DNA from: Candidatus Parcubacteria bacterium
Lineage (GTDB): Bacteria > Patescibacteriota > Minisyncoccia > Minisyncoccales > JAGLPU01
Assembly: GCA_023137175.1 (NCBI GenBank)
Contig: JAGLPU010000020.1
Span: forward strand, 1 to 34,606
Reading direction: 5' to 3'
Length of the DNA: 34,606 bases
The notes under the pieces were generated by a model. The model saw only the letters and a list, made by a program, of their open reading frames with translations. It made no database searches and was not told the DNA's origin. Below, piece after piece: positions 13,472 through 20,456 of this stretch. How positions within the stretch are numbered: the stretch's first letter is position 1; every line of letters starts with the position of its first letter. A program made the translations under genes and the position numbers.

Positions 13472-14689
13472 ATGGAATTTACTTTACCTAGAATCCAAAA
13501 GATTACCAAATATGCGACTGTTTCGCATTTTCTTTTGATGTTTGGCTATAAGTTTTTCTCTCTGTTCTTTCCTTTGTTTTTAATAGCTAAAGGATTTTCT
13601 CTGCCGGAAGTGGGTTATGCTTATCTTTTATTGTATGTGCCGATCGCTCTTTTTTCGCCGGTAGTCGGCTTTTTAAATCACAAAATAAATCCGGCTATTC
13701 TGGCCGCAGCCGGCATTCTCGGTTATGGAGCCTATTCTCTGGGAATGATCTTTATCCAAGAACAATATTTATTCTATTTTCTGCAAATCTTACTGGGAAT
13801 CTCAGCCGCATTTTTTATGGTTTCTTTTCGGGCAATTTTAATAGGGCTACCTTTGGAAAACTATAATCGGTCTTTTGGCTGGTTTTACTCAGCTCCATCT
13901 TATGCCGCTGTTTTGGCTCCACTGATAGGCGCTGTAATCATTTGGCAGTTTGGTTTTGTTGGCGTTTTCACGGTAAGCCTATTTTTTCATCTTTTCAATG
14001 CTGTTTTTTGCTTCACTTACTTAAGAAAACCATCGGCAAGCCTAGTTGATAACGGCTTTAGTTTCCTGCAGTTTATGGGAAATTACCAGAAATCAATATT
14101 CAAAATTTTTAAGAAAGCTATTCTTCCTTTTGTGCTTATTTCTTTCTCCACTTTATTTCTAGCAGGTTTTTACCGAGCATTTTTTCTTTTATTCCTAAAA
14201 GATATTGGCTGGGAACAAAACCAGGTTATTTTGTTCTGCTCTTTGCTTCCTTTAGTATTTCTGCCGGTGTCTTTGTTGATAATTAAAAGGCTTAAAAAGC
14301 GAGAGGGAAACAGCAATATTATAAAAGGAGGCTTAATTGTTGCCGTATTTTCAATTCTATTCGGACTATTTGGAATGGTTTTAAACGCTCTTGTCTTTTT
14401 TAAAATATCAATTATAACAGCGGCTGTTATTTTGGCTTTGATGATTGGAAAATCTATTGGCGACTTTATAGCTAATTCCGGACGCAGCAGCCTGCTTTCT
14501 AGAAAATTAAAAGAATACCCCGAAGAAGCCGGAGCCATAGACACAATATTCGCTCCTTTGGGAGCCGGAATAGGCTCTCTTGTCGCCGGCTTAGCTATTG
14601 GTTTTCTGGATTTTAGCCTATTATTTATCCTTGGCGGAGCTATTGTTTTGGCAACAGTTATGCTAGGAAAACGGCTGATTAAGATTTGA
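13472..14689 (+). CDS. Major facilitator superfamily transporter
   Basis: A 405-aa integral membrane protein with about 12 hydrophobic segments in two halves, split by a basic cytoplasmic loop near residue 190-215 (KPSASLVDN...NYQKSIFKIFKKA). The first segments include LLMFGYKFFSLFFPLFLIAKGFSLPEVGYAYLLLY; the loop after them carries no strict GxxxDRxGRR motif. The last segments show APLGAGIGSLVAGLAIGF. The substrate cannot be read from the sequence. It has no SD and may be leaderless. It sits among nucleotide-enzyme-like cassettes, but a functional link is unproven. Its TGA stop overlaps the -35 box of the next promoter. Confidence 0.8.
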   Translation: MEFTLPRIQKITKYATVSHFLLMFGYKFFSLFFPLFLIAKGFSLPEVGYAYLLLYVPIALFSPVVGFLNHKINPAILAAAGILGYGAYSLGMIFIQEQYLFYFLQILLGISAAFFMVSFRAILIGLPLENYNRSFGWFYSAPSYAAVLAPLIGAVIIWQFGFVGVFTVSLFFHLFNAVFCFTYLRKPSASLVDNGFSFLQFMGNYQKSIFKIFKKAILPFVLISFSTLFLAGFYRAFFLLFLKDIGWEQNQVILFCSLLPLVFLPVSLLIIKRLKKREGNSNIIKGGLIVAVFSILFGLFGMVLNALVFFKISIITAAVILALMIGKSIGDFIANSGRSSLLSRKLKEYPEEAGAIDTIFAPLGAGIGSLVAGLAIGFLDFSLLFILGGAIVLATVMLGKRLIKI

Positions 14690-14712
14690 CAAATAAAGAA
14701 ATCTGTTCTAAA
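14686..14712 (+). promoter_or_regulatory. Promoter of the 14774 gene
   Basis: TTGACA (14686-14691) includes the TGA stop of the MFS gene. After 15 nt comes the extended -10 TGT-TCTAAA (14704-14712). The -10 block is repeated at 15238-15261. Confidence 0.65.
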
Positions 14713-14722
14713 AAGACGGCAA
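14699..14722 (+). repeat. 24-nt promoter block, copy 1
   Basis: AAATCTGTTCTAAAAAGAC-G-GCAA matches 15238-15261 at 23 of 24 positions. It spans the extended -10 and the predicted start of two adjacent cassettes. Confidence 0.8.
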
Positions 14723-14740
14723 GGCTGAAAACTCAGCTTT
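14721..14740 (+). promoter_or_regulatory. Leader hairpin of the 14774 gene
   Basis: AAGGCTGA (14721-14728), loop AAAC, TCAGCTTT (14733-14740), one G-U pair. The core (GCTG...CAGC around a loop with AAAC) and the downstream GTTAAAAA-G-GGTG resemble the leaders at 12010 and 12777, so this may be a diverged version of that module. Confidence 0.5.
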
Positions 14741-14773
14741 TAAACAGGTTCGTTAAAAAAGGGGTGTTGCAAT

Positions 14774-15187
14774 ATGGAAAAAAAAGAAAGAGATGTGGCT
14801 GAATTAAAGGAATATGCCGAAAAAATAAATAATGTACTGGAAACAGTTTTCAAAACGCTAGAAAGAGATTACATTGGAGAATGGCATATGGAATATAGAG
14901 AAAAGTCTTATCATGCCGGGGAATTATCAGAACATGCTACTATTGGACGGGATACTCCGAAAGAAGTATTAACACCTGTCTCTTCGATATTTCCAGGCAA
15001 GGAACTAACTTTGATTTTAACAAGAAATACGCGAGACCAAATTGGAAAAGCAGTATGGAAAATTTCTTCCGGATGGCCTTCTGACGATCTGAAAAAAATC
15101 ATAAAAGATGCGTTAAAAAGTCAAGGATTGGAACTAGAAGACAATAAAATACTAAGTGTAGAACCAGAAAAGCTTTTGCCCCGATAA
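14774..15187 (+). CDS. Hypothetical protein
   Basis: I do not recognise this 137-aa soluble protein. It starts with an amphipathic helix (about residues 8-33), followed by a beta-rich middle (EWHMEYREKSYHAGELSEHATIG, LTLILTRNTRDQIGKAVWKIS) and a C-terminal helix (SDDLKKIIKDALKSQGLE), ending in a charged tail. No signal peptide or membrane segment. The ATG is preceded by a strong SD (GGGGTG at 14761-14766). It has its own promoter, leader hairpin and terminator, like the neighbouring cassettes. Confidence 0.7.
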   Translation: MEKKERDVAELKEYAEKINNVLETVFKTLERDYIGEWHMEYREKSYHAGELSEHATIGRDTPKEVLTPVSSIFPGKELTLILTRNTRDQIGKAVWKISSGWPSDDLKKIIKDALKSQGLELEDNKILSVEPEKLLPR

Positions 15188-15195
15188 ACTTATTT

Positions 15196-15226
15196 GCCTA
15201 ACCGAAACGGTTAGGCGTTATTTTTT
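15196..15226 (+). terminator. Terminator fused to the next promoter
   Basis: GCCTAACCG (15196-15204) pairs with CGGTTAGGC (15208-15216) around AAA; a T-rich run follows. Its last two T begin the TTGACA at 15225. Confidence 0.9.
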
Positions 15227-15251
15227 GACAAAAACACAAATCTGTTCTAAA
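15225..15251 (+). promoter_or_regulatory. Promoter of the 15297 gene
   Basis: TTGACA (15225-15230), 15-nt spacer, extended -10 TGT-TCTAAA (15243-15251). The same spacing and -10 are used at 14686. Confidence 0.65.
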
Positions 15252-15261
15252 AAGACAGCAA
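15238..15261 (+). repeat. 24-nt promoter block, copy 2
   Basis: AAATCTGTTCTAAAAAGAC-A-GCAA, 23 of 24 identical with 14699-14722. The leader after it is different (T- and A-rich, no clear hairpin). Confidence 0.8.
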
Positions 15262-15296
15262 TCAGTTTTTTTAAAATATATATAAGGGGTGAGTTG

Positions 15297-15803
15297 ATGG
15301 AAAGAACAATGCAGAAAAAAATAGAAATAATCTTTGAAGAAATGAAAAAGAATTTGGACAATACAAGCAAAGCTGGCATCTATCTGGTATTTTATACAAG
15401 TCTGACAAATAGAATCATGTTTAGAAAAAACTCTTTCGGGCAATGGAGACTTCCTGACACAAAAGCGGTAATTAACAACTTTGAAGATATAGAGCCTGAA
15501 ACAATCATTGATTCTCTGGAAAAAGGATTAGTAAAAGATGTGGGATGGAAGCTGGAAGAGTTGCCTGAGTCAACAAATATCGTAATTGATTCTTCGGAGC
15601 CCGTGGCTGTTATAATTTTAACAGACCTTAAAAACCATATAAATACGGAAGAAAGATTTGCCAACTTCGTTAAAAATAAAAAATTAAAGTTTTTTTCGCG
15701 GCAAAAGATCATTAAAGTGGAAAAAGAGCCGGATGAATTTATCAAAAAAGCTTTTAGAGCAATTATCGCCAGGTCGCCAAAGTCCTGGCTTTTTTTTGCG
15801 TAA
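15297..15803 (+). CDS. Nudix-like protein with degenerate box, terminator inside its 3' end
   Basis: A 168-aa protein from the ATG at 15297, placed by the SD AAGGGGTG 5 nt upstream; a longer frame from 15225 would make the promoter coding. AGIYLVFYTSLTNRIMFRKN followed by FGQWRLPDT resembles the entry to a Nudix fold, and TIIDSLEKGLVKDVGW lies where R-E-x-x-E-E-x-G is expected, again without the metal-binding glutamates. A strand (PVAVIILTDLKN) and a C-terminal helix follow. The last 12 codons or so are encoded by an intrinsic terminator (15768-15797), and the TAA comes after the T-tract, predicting transcripts without a stop. The Nudix relation is weaker than for the 12835 protein. Confidence 0.6.
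   Translation: MERTMQKKIEIIFEEMKKNLDNTSKAGIYLVFYTSLTNRIMFRKNSFGQWRLPDTKAVINNFEDIEPETIIDSLEKGLVKDVGWKLEELPESTNIVIDSSEPVAVIILTDLKNHINTEERFANFVKNKKLKFFSRQKIIKVEKEPDEFIKKAFRAIIARSPKSWLFFA
15768..15797 (+). terminator. Terminator inside the 15297-15803 reading frame
   Basis: GCCAGG (15768-15773) pairs with CCTGGC (15784-15789), followed by eight T (15790-15797). The TAA stop is at 15801-15803, beyond the T-tract. Confidence 0.85.
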
Positions 15804-15821
15804 AATTTATCTTCCTAGAGT

Positions 15822-15850
15822 TTGACAAGCCTTCTGATTTTTAATAGAAT
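15822..15850 (+). promoter_or_regulatory. Promoter of murA
   Basis: A perfect TTGACA (15822-15827), 17-nt spacer, TAGAAT (15845-15850). The predicted start (about 15857) is 3 nt before the ATG, so the transcript is nearly leaderless. Confidence 0.65.
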
Positions 15851-15859
15851 AAACAAACA

Positions 15860-17134
15860 ATGACAGAGAAATTTATTATCCAAGGCGGGGAAAAACTTGA
15901 AGGAACAATTGACGTTAGAGGATCAAAAAATGTCACCTTTCCGGTTTTAGCCGCCACTCTTTTAAGCAAGGAAGAATGTATAATCAGCAACATACCTTTG
16001 ATTGAGGATGTTTTTCGCATGATTGAAATACTGGAAAGCATGCAAGTCAAAATTATATGGAAAGGGAAGCGAACTTTAAAGATTAACGCCAAAGACCTGG
16101 ATCCAAGCAAGATCAAAAAAGAAATAGTGCGCAAATTCAGAGGCTCAATTCTGCTTATCGGCCCTTTATTGGCTCGCTTTGGAGAAGTTGAATTTCCACA
16201 CCCCGGAGGATGTATCATCGGAGCCAGACCGATTGAAACTCATTTAGACGCTTTTTCCCAACTGGGAGTGGAAATCACTCCGAAAGCCAAAACTTTCAAG
16301 TTTAAATTCAAGAGAGAGAACCTTACGGAAGATAAAGAAGTGGTTTTAAATGAATTCAGCGTGACAGCAACGGAAAACATTATGCTCTTTGCCAGCAATC
16401 TCACTAAGAAGGTTACCATTAAAATTGCTGACAGTGACTACCAAATTCAGGAATTGGCAAAAGTGTTGAAAAAAATGGGAGCGAAAATCAAAGGAGCGGG
16501 CACGCATACGATAACTATCCAGGGAGCGAAAAAGCTGAAAGGCGTAAAGTATAAGATAATTGGCGACCCTATTGAGGCCGGGACCTTTATCTTAATGGCA
16601 GCCGCTGTTAAAGCGCCGATCACTGTTAGGAACGCAGAACTGGGGTATCTTGAATTCTTTTTAAAAAGATTAAAAGTATTTGGCGTTCCTTATGAAATTA
16701 TAGATAAAAAAACCATTAAAATTAAGCCTTGGGAAACTTTGAAAATAGATAAAATCCAGAGTCTGCCTTATCCGGGAATGCCTTCTGACCTGCAGTCGGC
16801 TTTTGGAGTTTTATCCACCCAGGCAAAAGGCTCAACTTTGATCCATGATCCTTTGTACGAAGGCCGATTGAAATATTTGGAAGGATTGATCAAAATGGGA
16901 GCCGACATAATTTTTGCCGACCCTCATCGGGCGATCGTTAACGGCCCAAGCCAGCTTTACGGCTCTGATCTAGGAGTTTTTGACCTAAGAGGAGGCGCAG
17001 CCCTAATTGTCGCCGCTTTGATCGCTGAAGGAGAATCAACTATTAACAATGTTTATCAGGTTGATCGGGGATACGAAAGAATAGAAAAAAGGCTGCAAAA
17101 ACTGGGAGCAAAGATTAAAAGAGTTAAGAGTTAA
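15860..17134 (+). CDS. murA: UDP-N-acetylglucosamine 1-carboxyvinyltransferase
   Basis: This 424-aa cytoplasmic enzyme transfers enolpyruvate from PEP to UDP-GlcNAc, the first committed step of peptidoglycan synthesis. Recognised features are IQGGEKLEGTIDVRGSKN with the conserved Lys-Asn (K23-N24), RGSILLIGPLLARFG, the active-site loop PGGC118IIGARPIETH with its cysteine (fosfomycin-sensitive type), and the late YPGMPSDLQSAFGVLST and YEGRLKYLEGLIKMGA segments. The length matches the family. It heads a likely operon with mreB and a DNA polymerase III delta'-like gene, 8 nt apart from mreB. No SD; probably leaderless. Confidence 0.96.
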   Translation: MTEKFIIQGGEKLEGTIDVRGSKNVTFPVLAATLLSKEECIISNIPLIEDVFRMIEILESMQVKIIWKGKRTLKINAKDLDPSKIKKEIVRKFRGSILLIGPLLARFGEVEFPHPGGCIIGARPIETHLDAFSQLGVEITPKAKTFKFKFKRENLTEDKEVVLNEFSVTATENIMLFASNLTKKVTIKIADSDYQIQELAKVLKKMGAKIKGAGTHTITIQGAKKLKGVKYKIIGDPIEAGTFILMAAAVKAPITVRNAELGYLEFFLKRLKVFGVPYEIIDKKTIKIKPWETLKIDKIQSLPYPGMPSDLQSAFGVLSTQAKGSTLIHDPLYEGRLKYLEGLIKMGADIIFADPHRAIVNGPSQLYGSDLGVFDLRGGAALIVAALIAEGESTINNVYQVDRGYERIEKRLQKLGAKIKRVKS

Positions 17135-17142
17135 AATAAAAT

Positions 17143-18150
17143 ATGTTTTCAAGAAAAATTGGCATTGATTTGGGAACGGCTAATTCTTTGGTTTTTGTCC
17201 CTAAAAAAGGAATAGTTTTGCAGGAACCATCAGTAGTTTCTGTTTCTTTTGAAGAAAATAGAATTTTGGCGATTGGCACGGACGCAAAAGAAATGATGGG
17301 ACGCACTCCTGACACTATCAGGGTTTACCGACCCTTAAAGGACGGAGTTATCGCTGATTTCAGGGTGACTCAGGCCATGCTTAGGCATTTTATCATAAAA
17401 ACTGCCGGGTTTTTCAAATTCATTAAGCCTGAATTAATGGTGGCTGTTCCAGCCGGAATTACTTCCACTGAAAGAAGGGCGGTGATTGAAGCCGGAATTG
17501 GCGCGGGAGCCAAGGCGGTTTATTTGGCTAAAGAGCCAATTTTAGCCGCTATTGGAGCCGGCGTTCCCATAAACGCTTGTTCCGGCAATTTAATCATTGA
17601 TATTGGCGGAGGAACTGCTGAAATAGCGGTAATCTCTTTGGGCGGCATCGTTGCTTCCGAGTCAGCCAGGGTTGCCGGGGATAAAATGAATATGGCTATA
17701 GAAAACTATATCAAGGAAAAATACAATTTGGCCATAGGCACCCAAACAGCGGAAATGATCAAGATAAAGATCGGCACGGCAATACCCTTGAAAGAAGAAA
17801 AAAGCATTGAAATAAGGGGCAGAGATCTAATTTCCGGACTGCCAAAGAACATTAAGATAACTTCCAACGAAACTTGCGAAGCAATCTCTGAGGTTTTAGA
17901 CGAAATTATCCAGACAATCAAGCTGGTATTAAGAAAGACTCCGCCGGAACTCTCGGCAGACATCATGGATAAAGGAATGGTAATCTCAGGAGGCGGAGCC
18001 TTATTAAGAGGTATTGCCGAGCTTGTTGCCAAGAATACAGGCGTGCCTTGTTTCTTATCTAAGGACCCGTTGCTTTGCGTTGCCAAAGGGACAGGGGCGG
18101 TGTTAGATAATTTAGATATTTATAAGAAAAGCGTAATGAGCAAAAAATGA
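17143..18150 (+). CDS. mreB: Rod-shape-determining actin MreB (paralogue 1)
   Basis: This 335-aa bacterial actin has the three nucleotide motifs: IGIDLGTANSLV (residues 6-17), IIDIGGGTAEIAVISLGG (about 150-167) and VISGGGALLRGI (about 284-295). The family pattern RPLKDGVIADF and the ...AEPSVV-like stretch (QEPSVVSV) are present. MreB filaments guide the cell-wall elongation machinery. It follows murA and overlaps the next gene by 4 nt (ATGA). A second MreB lies at 22100. This copy diverges more in places, for example GIVASESARVAGDKMNMAI. Confidence 0.93.
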   Translation: MFSRKIGIDLGTANSLVFVPKKGIVLQEPSVVSVSFEENRILAIGTDAKEMMGRTPDTIRVYRPLKDGVIADFRVTQAMLRHFIIKTAGFFKFIKPELMVAVPAGITSTERRAVIEAGIGAGAKAVYLAKEPILAAIGAGVPINACSGNLIIDIGGGTAEIAVISLGGIVASESARVAGDKMNMAIENYIKEKYNLAIGTQTAEMIKIKIGTAIPLKEEKSIEIRGRDLISGLPKNIKITSNETCEAISEVLDEIIQTIKLVLRKTPPELSADIMDKGMVISGGGALLRGIAELVAKNTGVPCFLSKDPLLCVAKGTGAVLDNLDIYKKSVMSKK

Positions 18151-19106
18151 TCTTAGGCCATAAAAAACAGCAGCAGTTTTTAAAAAAATCAGCCGAATTA
18201 GATAGAATTTCCCATGCTTACTTATTCCACGGCCCCAGCCATTTAGGAAAAAAAACCATAGCTGTTGAGTTTATTAAGCTGATCAACTGCCAGAACCCTA
18301 ATAAGCCCTGTGGGAAATGCCGTTCCTGCGAAGACATTCAAAAAAACGCTTATCCTGATTTGACTGTTATAGAGCCCGAAGCAAGGACTGCCTCCAAAGG
18401 AGGCTCGCTCCCCGGAAGGGAGATCAAGATTGGTCAAATTAAAAAACTGCAAAAGGAACTTTCTCTTTGTTCTTATCAAGCTAAAATCAAAGCGGCAATT
18501 ATTAATAAAGCCGAATGCATGAATCAAGAAGCTCAAAATTGCTTTTTGAAAACTTTAGAAGAACCAAAAGGGAAGACTCTTTTAATCTTAATAGCCGAAC
18601 ATCCCGAAACGCTCTTGCCAACCATTCTTTCGCGAATGGAGAAAATCAAATTTTCCACTCTGTCTTATCAAGAAATTGAAAAACATCTTCTAGCCCTGGG
18701 AGCTGAAGAAAAGTTGGCTCAAGAGATCGCTTTAATCTCTGAAGGAAGGCCGGGAATCGCTATTGAACTTTTTTCCAATCCTCAACGGTTAGCCGAACAA
18801 AAACAAAGGATAAAAGAAATAATGCGCTTAGTTTCCGCTGATATCTCTTTCCGCTTCCAGTACGCAAAAACTTTAGCCCAAAGCCCCGAAGATCTGCCAA
18901 AAGTTTTGGATATTTGGACCAGATGCTTTAGGAACGCGCTTTTGGCAAAACTGGAAGTAAAAGAATTTTCAACAACCAATTTTAAAAATTATTCCGTGAT
19001 CAAATTAAAAAATATTCTTAAAACTCTTCAGATCATAAGGGATTTAATCGCAAAAACCAATGCCAATCCCAAATTGGCGTTGGAAATGCTGATGATCGAG
19101 TTGTAA
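18147..19106 (+). CDS. holB: DNA polymerase III delta'-like clamp-loader subunit
   Basis: This 319-aa AAA+ protein opens with a GHKKQQQFLKKS helix and SHAYLFHGP. A Walker-A-like loop (G29-PSHLGKKT) and a four-cysteine zinc site (C48, C55, C58, C61) follow. KTLEEPKGKTLLILI and LPTILSRMEKIKF are the usual sensor-1 region of gamma/tau and delta' subunits. At this length and without a long C-terminal tail, delta' is more likely than gamma/tau. It would load the sliding clamp at the replication fork. Its start overlaps mreB. Confidence 0.85.
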   Translation: MILGHKKQQQFLKKSAELDRISHAYLFHGPSHLGKKTIAVEFIKLINCQNPNKPCGKCRSCEDIQKNAYPDLTVIEPEARTASKGGSLPGREIKIGQIKKLQKELSLCSYQAKIKAAIINKAECMNQEAQNCFLKTLEEPKGKTLLILIAEHPETLLPTILSRMEKIKFSTLSYQEIEKHLLALGAEEKLAQEIALISEGRPGIAIELFSNPQRLAEQKQRIKEIMRLVSADISFRFQYAKTLAQSPEDLPKVLDIWTRCFRNALLAKLEVKEFSTTNFKNYSVIKLKNILKTLQIIRDLIAKTNANPKLALEMLMIEL

Positions 19107-19130
19107 TTATATCCAATAATCTGCTATATT
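19101..19130 (+). promoter_or_regulatory. Possible promoter of the pseudopilin gene
   Basis: TTGTAA (19101-19106), an 18-nt spacer and an extended -10 TGC-TATATT (19122-19130). The block TGCTATATTAAA-TATAATATATAAATAT recurs before frr at 20418. Several further TATAAT-like words downstream make the true start uncertain. Confidence 0.4.
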
Positions 19131-19174
19131 AAACTATAATATATAAATATTAGTATAATATTAATTAAACGATT

Positions 19175-20350
19175 GTGAGAATTTTACAACAGCCAGAAAC
19201 AATCTTTCCTAAAAAAAATAGGAAAGTTCTTTCTAAATCTTTTACTTTAATTGAACTTTTAGTAGTTATAGCCCTGATCGGTTTATTGGCTTCTATTGTT
19301 TTGGTTTCCCTTCAGGATGCCACTGCCCATGCCAGAGATAGTAAGAGGGATGCTGAAGCAGGAGAAACAAACAGTACTTTAAGGAAAACCTTGGAAGTGT
19401 ATCACAGTGTTCATGGAACCTATCCCCATAATGAAGATACGGAAGGAGATGTTGGCTGCTGTATAGAAGACAACGATGCTATTAAGCTTGATCTAGCTCC
19501 ATATATCACTGATATACCAGAGGATCCTAGATATAATCCTAATGACCCTAAAGAAGATCACGATCTAAGCAAGTATTGCTACCGTTACAAGACGGTGAAC
19601 GGGGGAGAGGATTATAAGATAAGGGTTAACTATGAAAGAACAGGCACTAAAACAATTGCTTCTTGGGGAGGGGGAGACATAGACTATGATGCGACAGGAG
19701 GACCATCGGGTCATGCTTTACAATTTGATGGAAATGATCATATTGATTGTGGAGGCCATTTGAGTTTGAACCTCACTAACGAGATGACGGTTGAAGCATG
19801 GATCTATGTTGCAACAATAGATGGTTTTGGTTATTCAATTATGGAAAAAGCTGTCTTTGAGAAAGACAGTAGATTGCAATATAGTTTATATCTCTTATCT
19901 GCCTCCGACGCTAGGTTTACAGTTCACAAAGGTGGTTCTGATTTTTTTGCTTCTTCAGATAGCTATCCCTTAGATACATGGACACATATTGTGGGTAGAT
20001 ATGATGGGAGTGAAGTATCTATCTGGCTAAACGGCGTTAAACAACCGATAACCAGTACTGTTGCTCCTCCGCTTGATAGCGGAAATGATGCGCTTCTATT
20101 TGGCAAATCAATTTTATTCAACCTTCCATTCAAGGGAATAGCTGACGAAATCCGAATATATAATAGAGCTTTAAGCCCTGAAGAAATAACAGAACACCAT
20201 AATGGCACTTTCTCTAATGAAACAGGATTAGTGGGACTTTGGCATTTTAATGAAGGGGTAGGCGACACAACAGCTGATGATTCTGGCAATGGAAGCAATG
20301 GAAATTTTTTTCCCGCTTGCCCTGATTGTCCGGGCTGGATTACTCTTTAA
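19175..20350 (+). CDS. Pseudopilin-like protein with C-terminal LamG domain
   Basis: This 391-aa secreted or surface protein starts with GTG. A type IV prepilin signal covers residues 20-45: K-S22|FTLIE27LLVVIALIGLL, with Glu at +5 after the likely cleavage but Ser instead of the usual Gly at -1. A pilin-like stalk follows (RDSKRDAEAGETNSTLRKTLEVY), then a Cys-containing loop (GDVGCCIED) common in minor pilins. From about residue 180 there is a laminin-G/concanavalin-like jelly roll: ALQFDGNDHIDCG, EMTVEAWIYV, WTHIVGRYDGSEVSIWLNG, GIADEIRIYNRALSPEEI and LVGLWHFNEG. Such domains bind sugars or proteins, so an adhesive pilus tip or minor pilin is a reasonable guess. It is probably transcribed alone. 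Confidence 0.85.
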   Translation: MRILQQPETIFPKKNRKVLSKSFTLIELLVVIALIGLLASIVLVSLQDATAHARDSKRDAEAGETNSTLRKTLEVYHSVHGTYPHNEDTEGDVGCCIEDNDAIKLDLAPYITDIPEDPRYNPNDPKEDHDLSKYCYRYKTVNGGEDYKIRVNYERTGTKTIASWGGGDIDYDATGGPSGHALQFDGNDHIDCGGHLSLNLTNEMTVEAWIYVATIDGFGYSIMEKAVFEKDSRLQYSLYLLSASDARFTVHKGGSDFFASSDSYPLDTWTHIVGRYDGSEVSIWLNGVKQPITSTVAPPLDSGNDALLFGKSILFNLPFKGIADEIRIYNRALSPEEITEHHNGTFSNETGLVGLWHFNEGVGDTTADDSGNGSNGNFFPACPDCPGWITL

Positions 20351-20396
20351 TTTATTTGGCGTTATGTGGACGCAGAGCATTAGCTCCGATTTTTAT

Positions 20397-20425
20397 TTGT
20401 TTTCTTTAATCTTCTTTGCTATATT
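20397..20425 (+). promoter_or_regulatory. Promoter of the frr operon
   Basis: TTGTTT (20397-20402), 17 nt, extended -10 TGC-TATATT (20417-20425). The predicted leader is about 25 nt and has no SD. Only a weak hairpin (GAGC/GCTC near 20375-20386) separates it from the pseudopilin gene. Confidence 0.45.
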
Positions 20426-20456
20426 AAAATATAATATATAAATATAAAGTAAAATT

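Noticed and set aside
15225-15296. Upstream ATG-frame extension of the 15297 gene
   Set aside because: It would make the TTGACA and the -10 box coding and ignore the SD before 15297.
20370-20397. Terminator after the pseudopilin gene
   Set aside because: Only a 4-bp GAGC/GCTC stem precedes a short T-rich run; not convincing.
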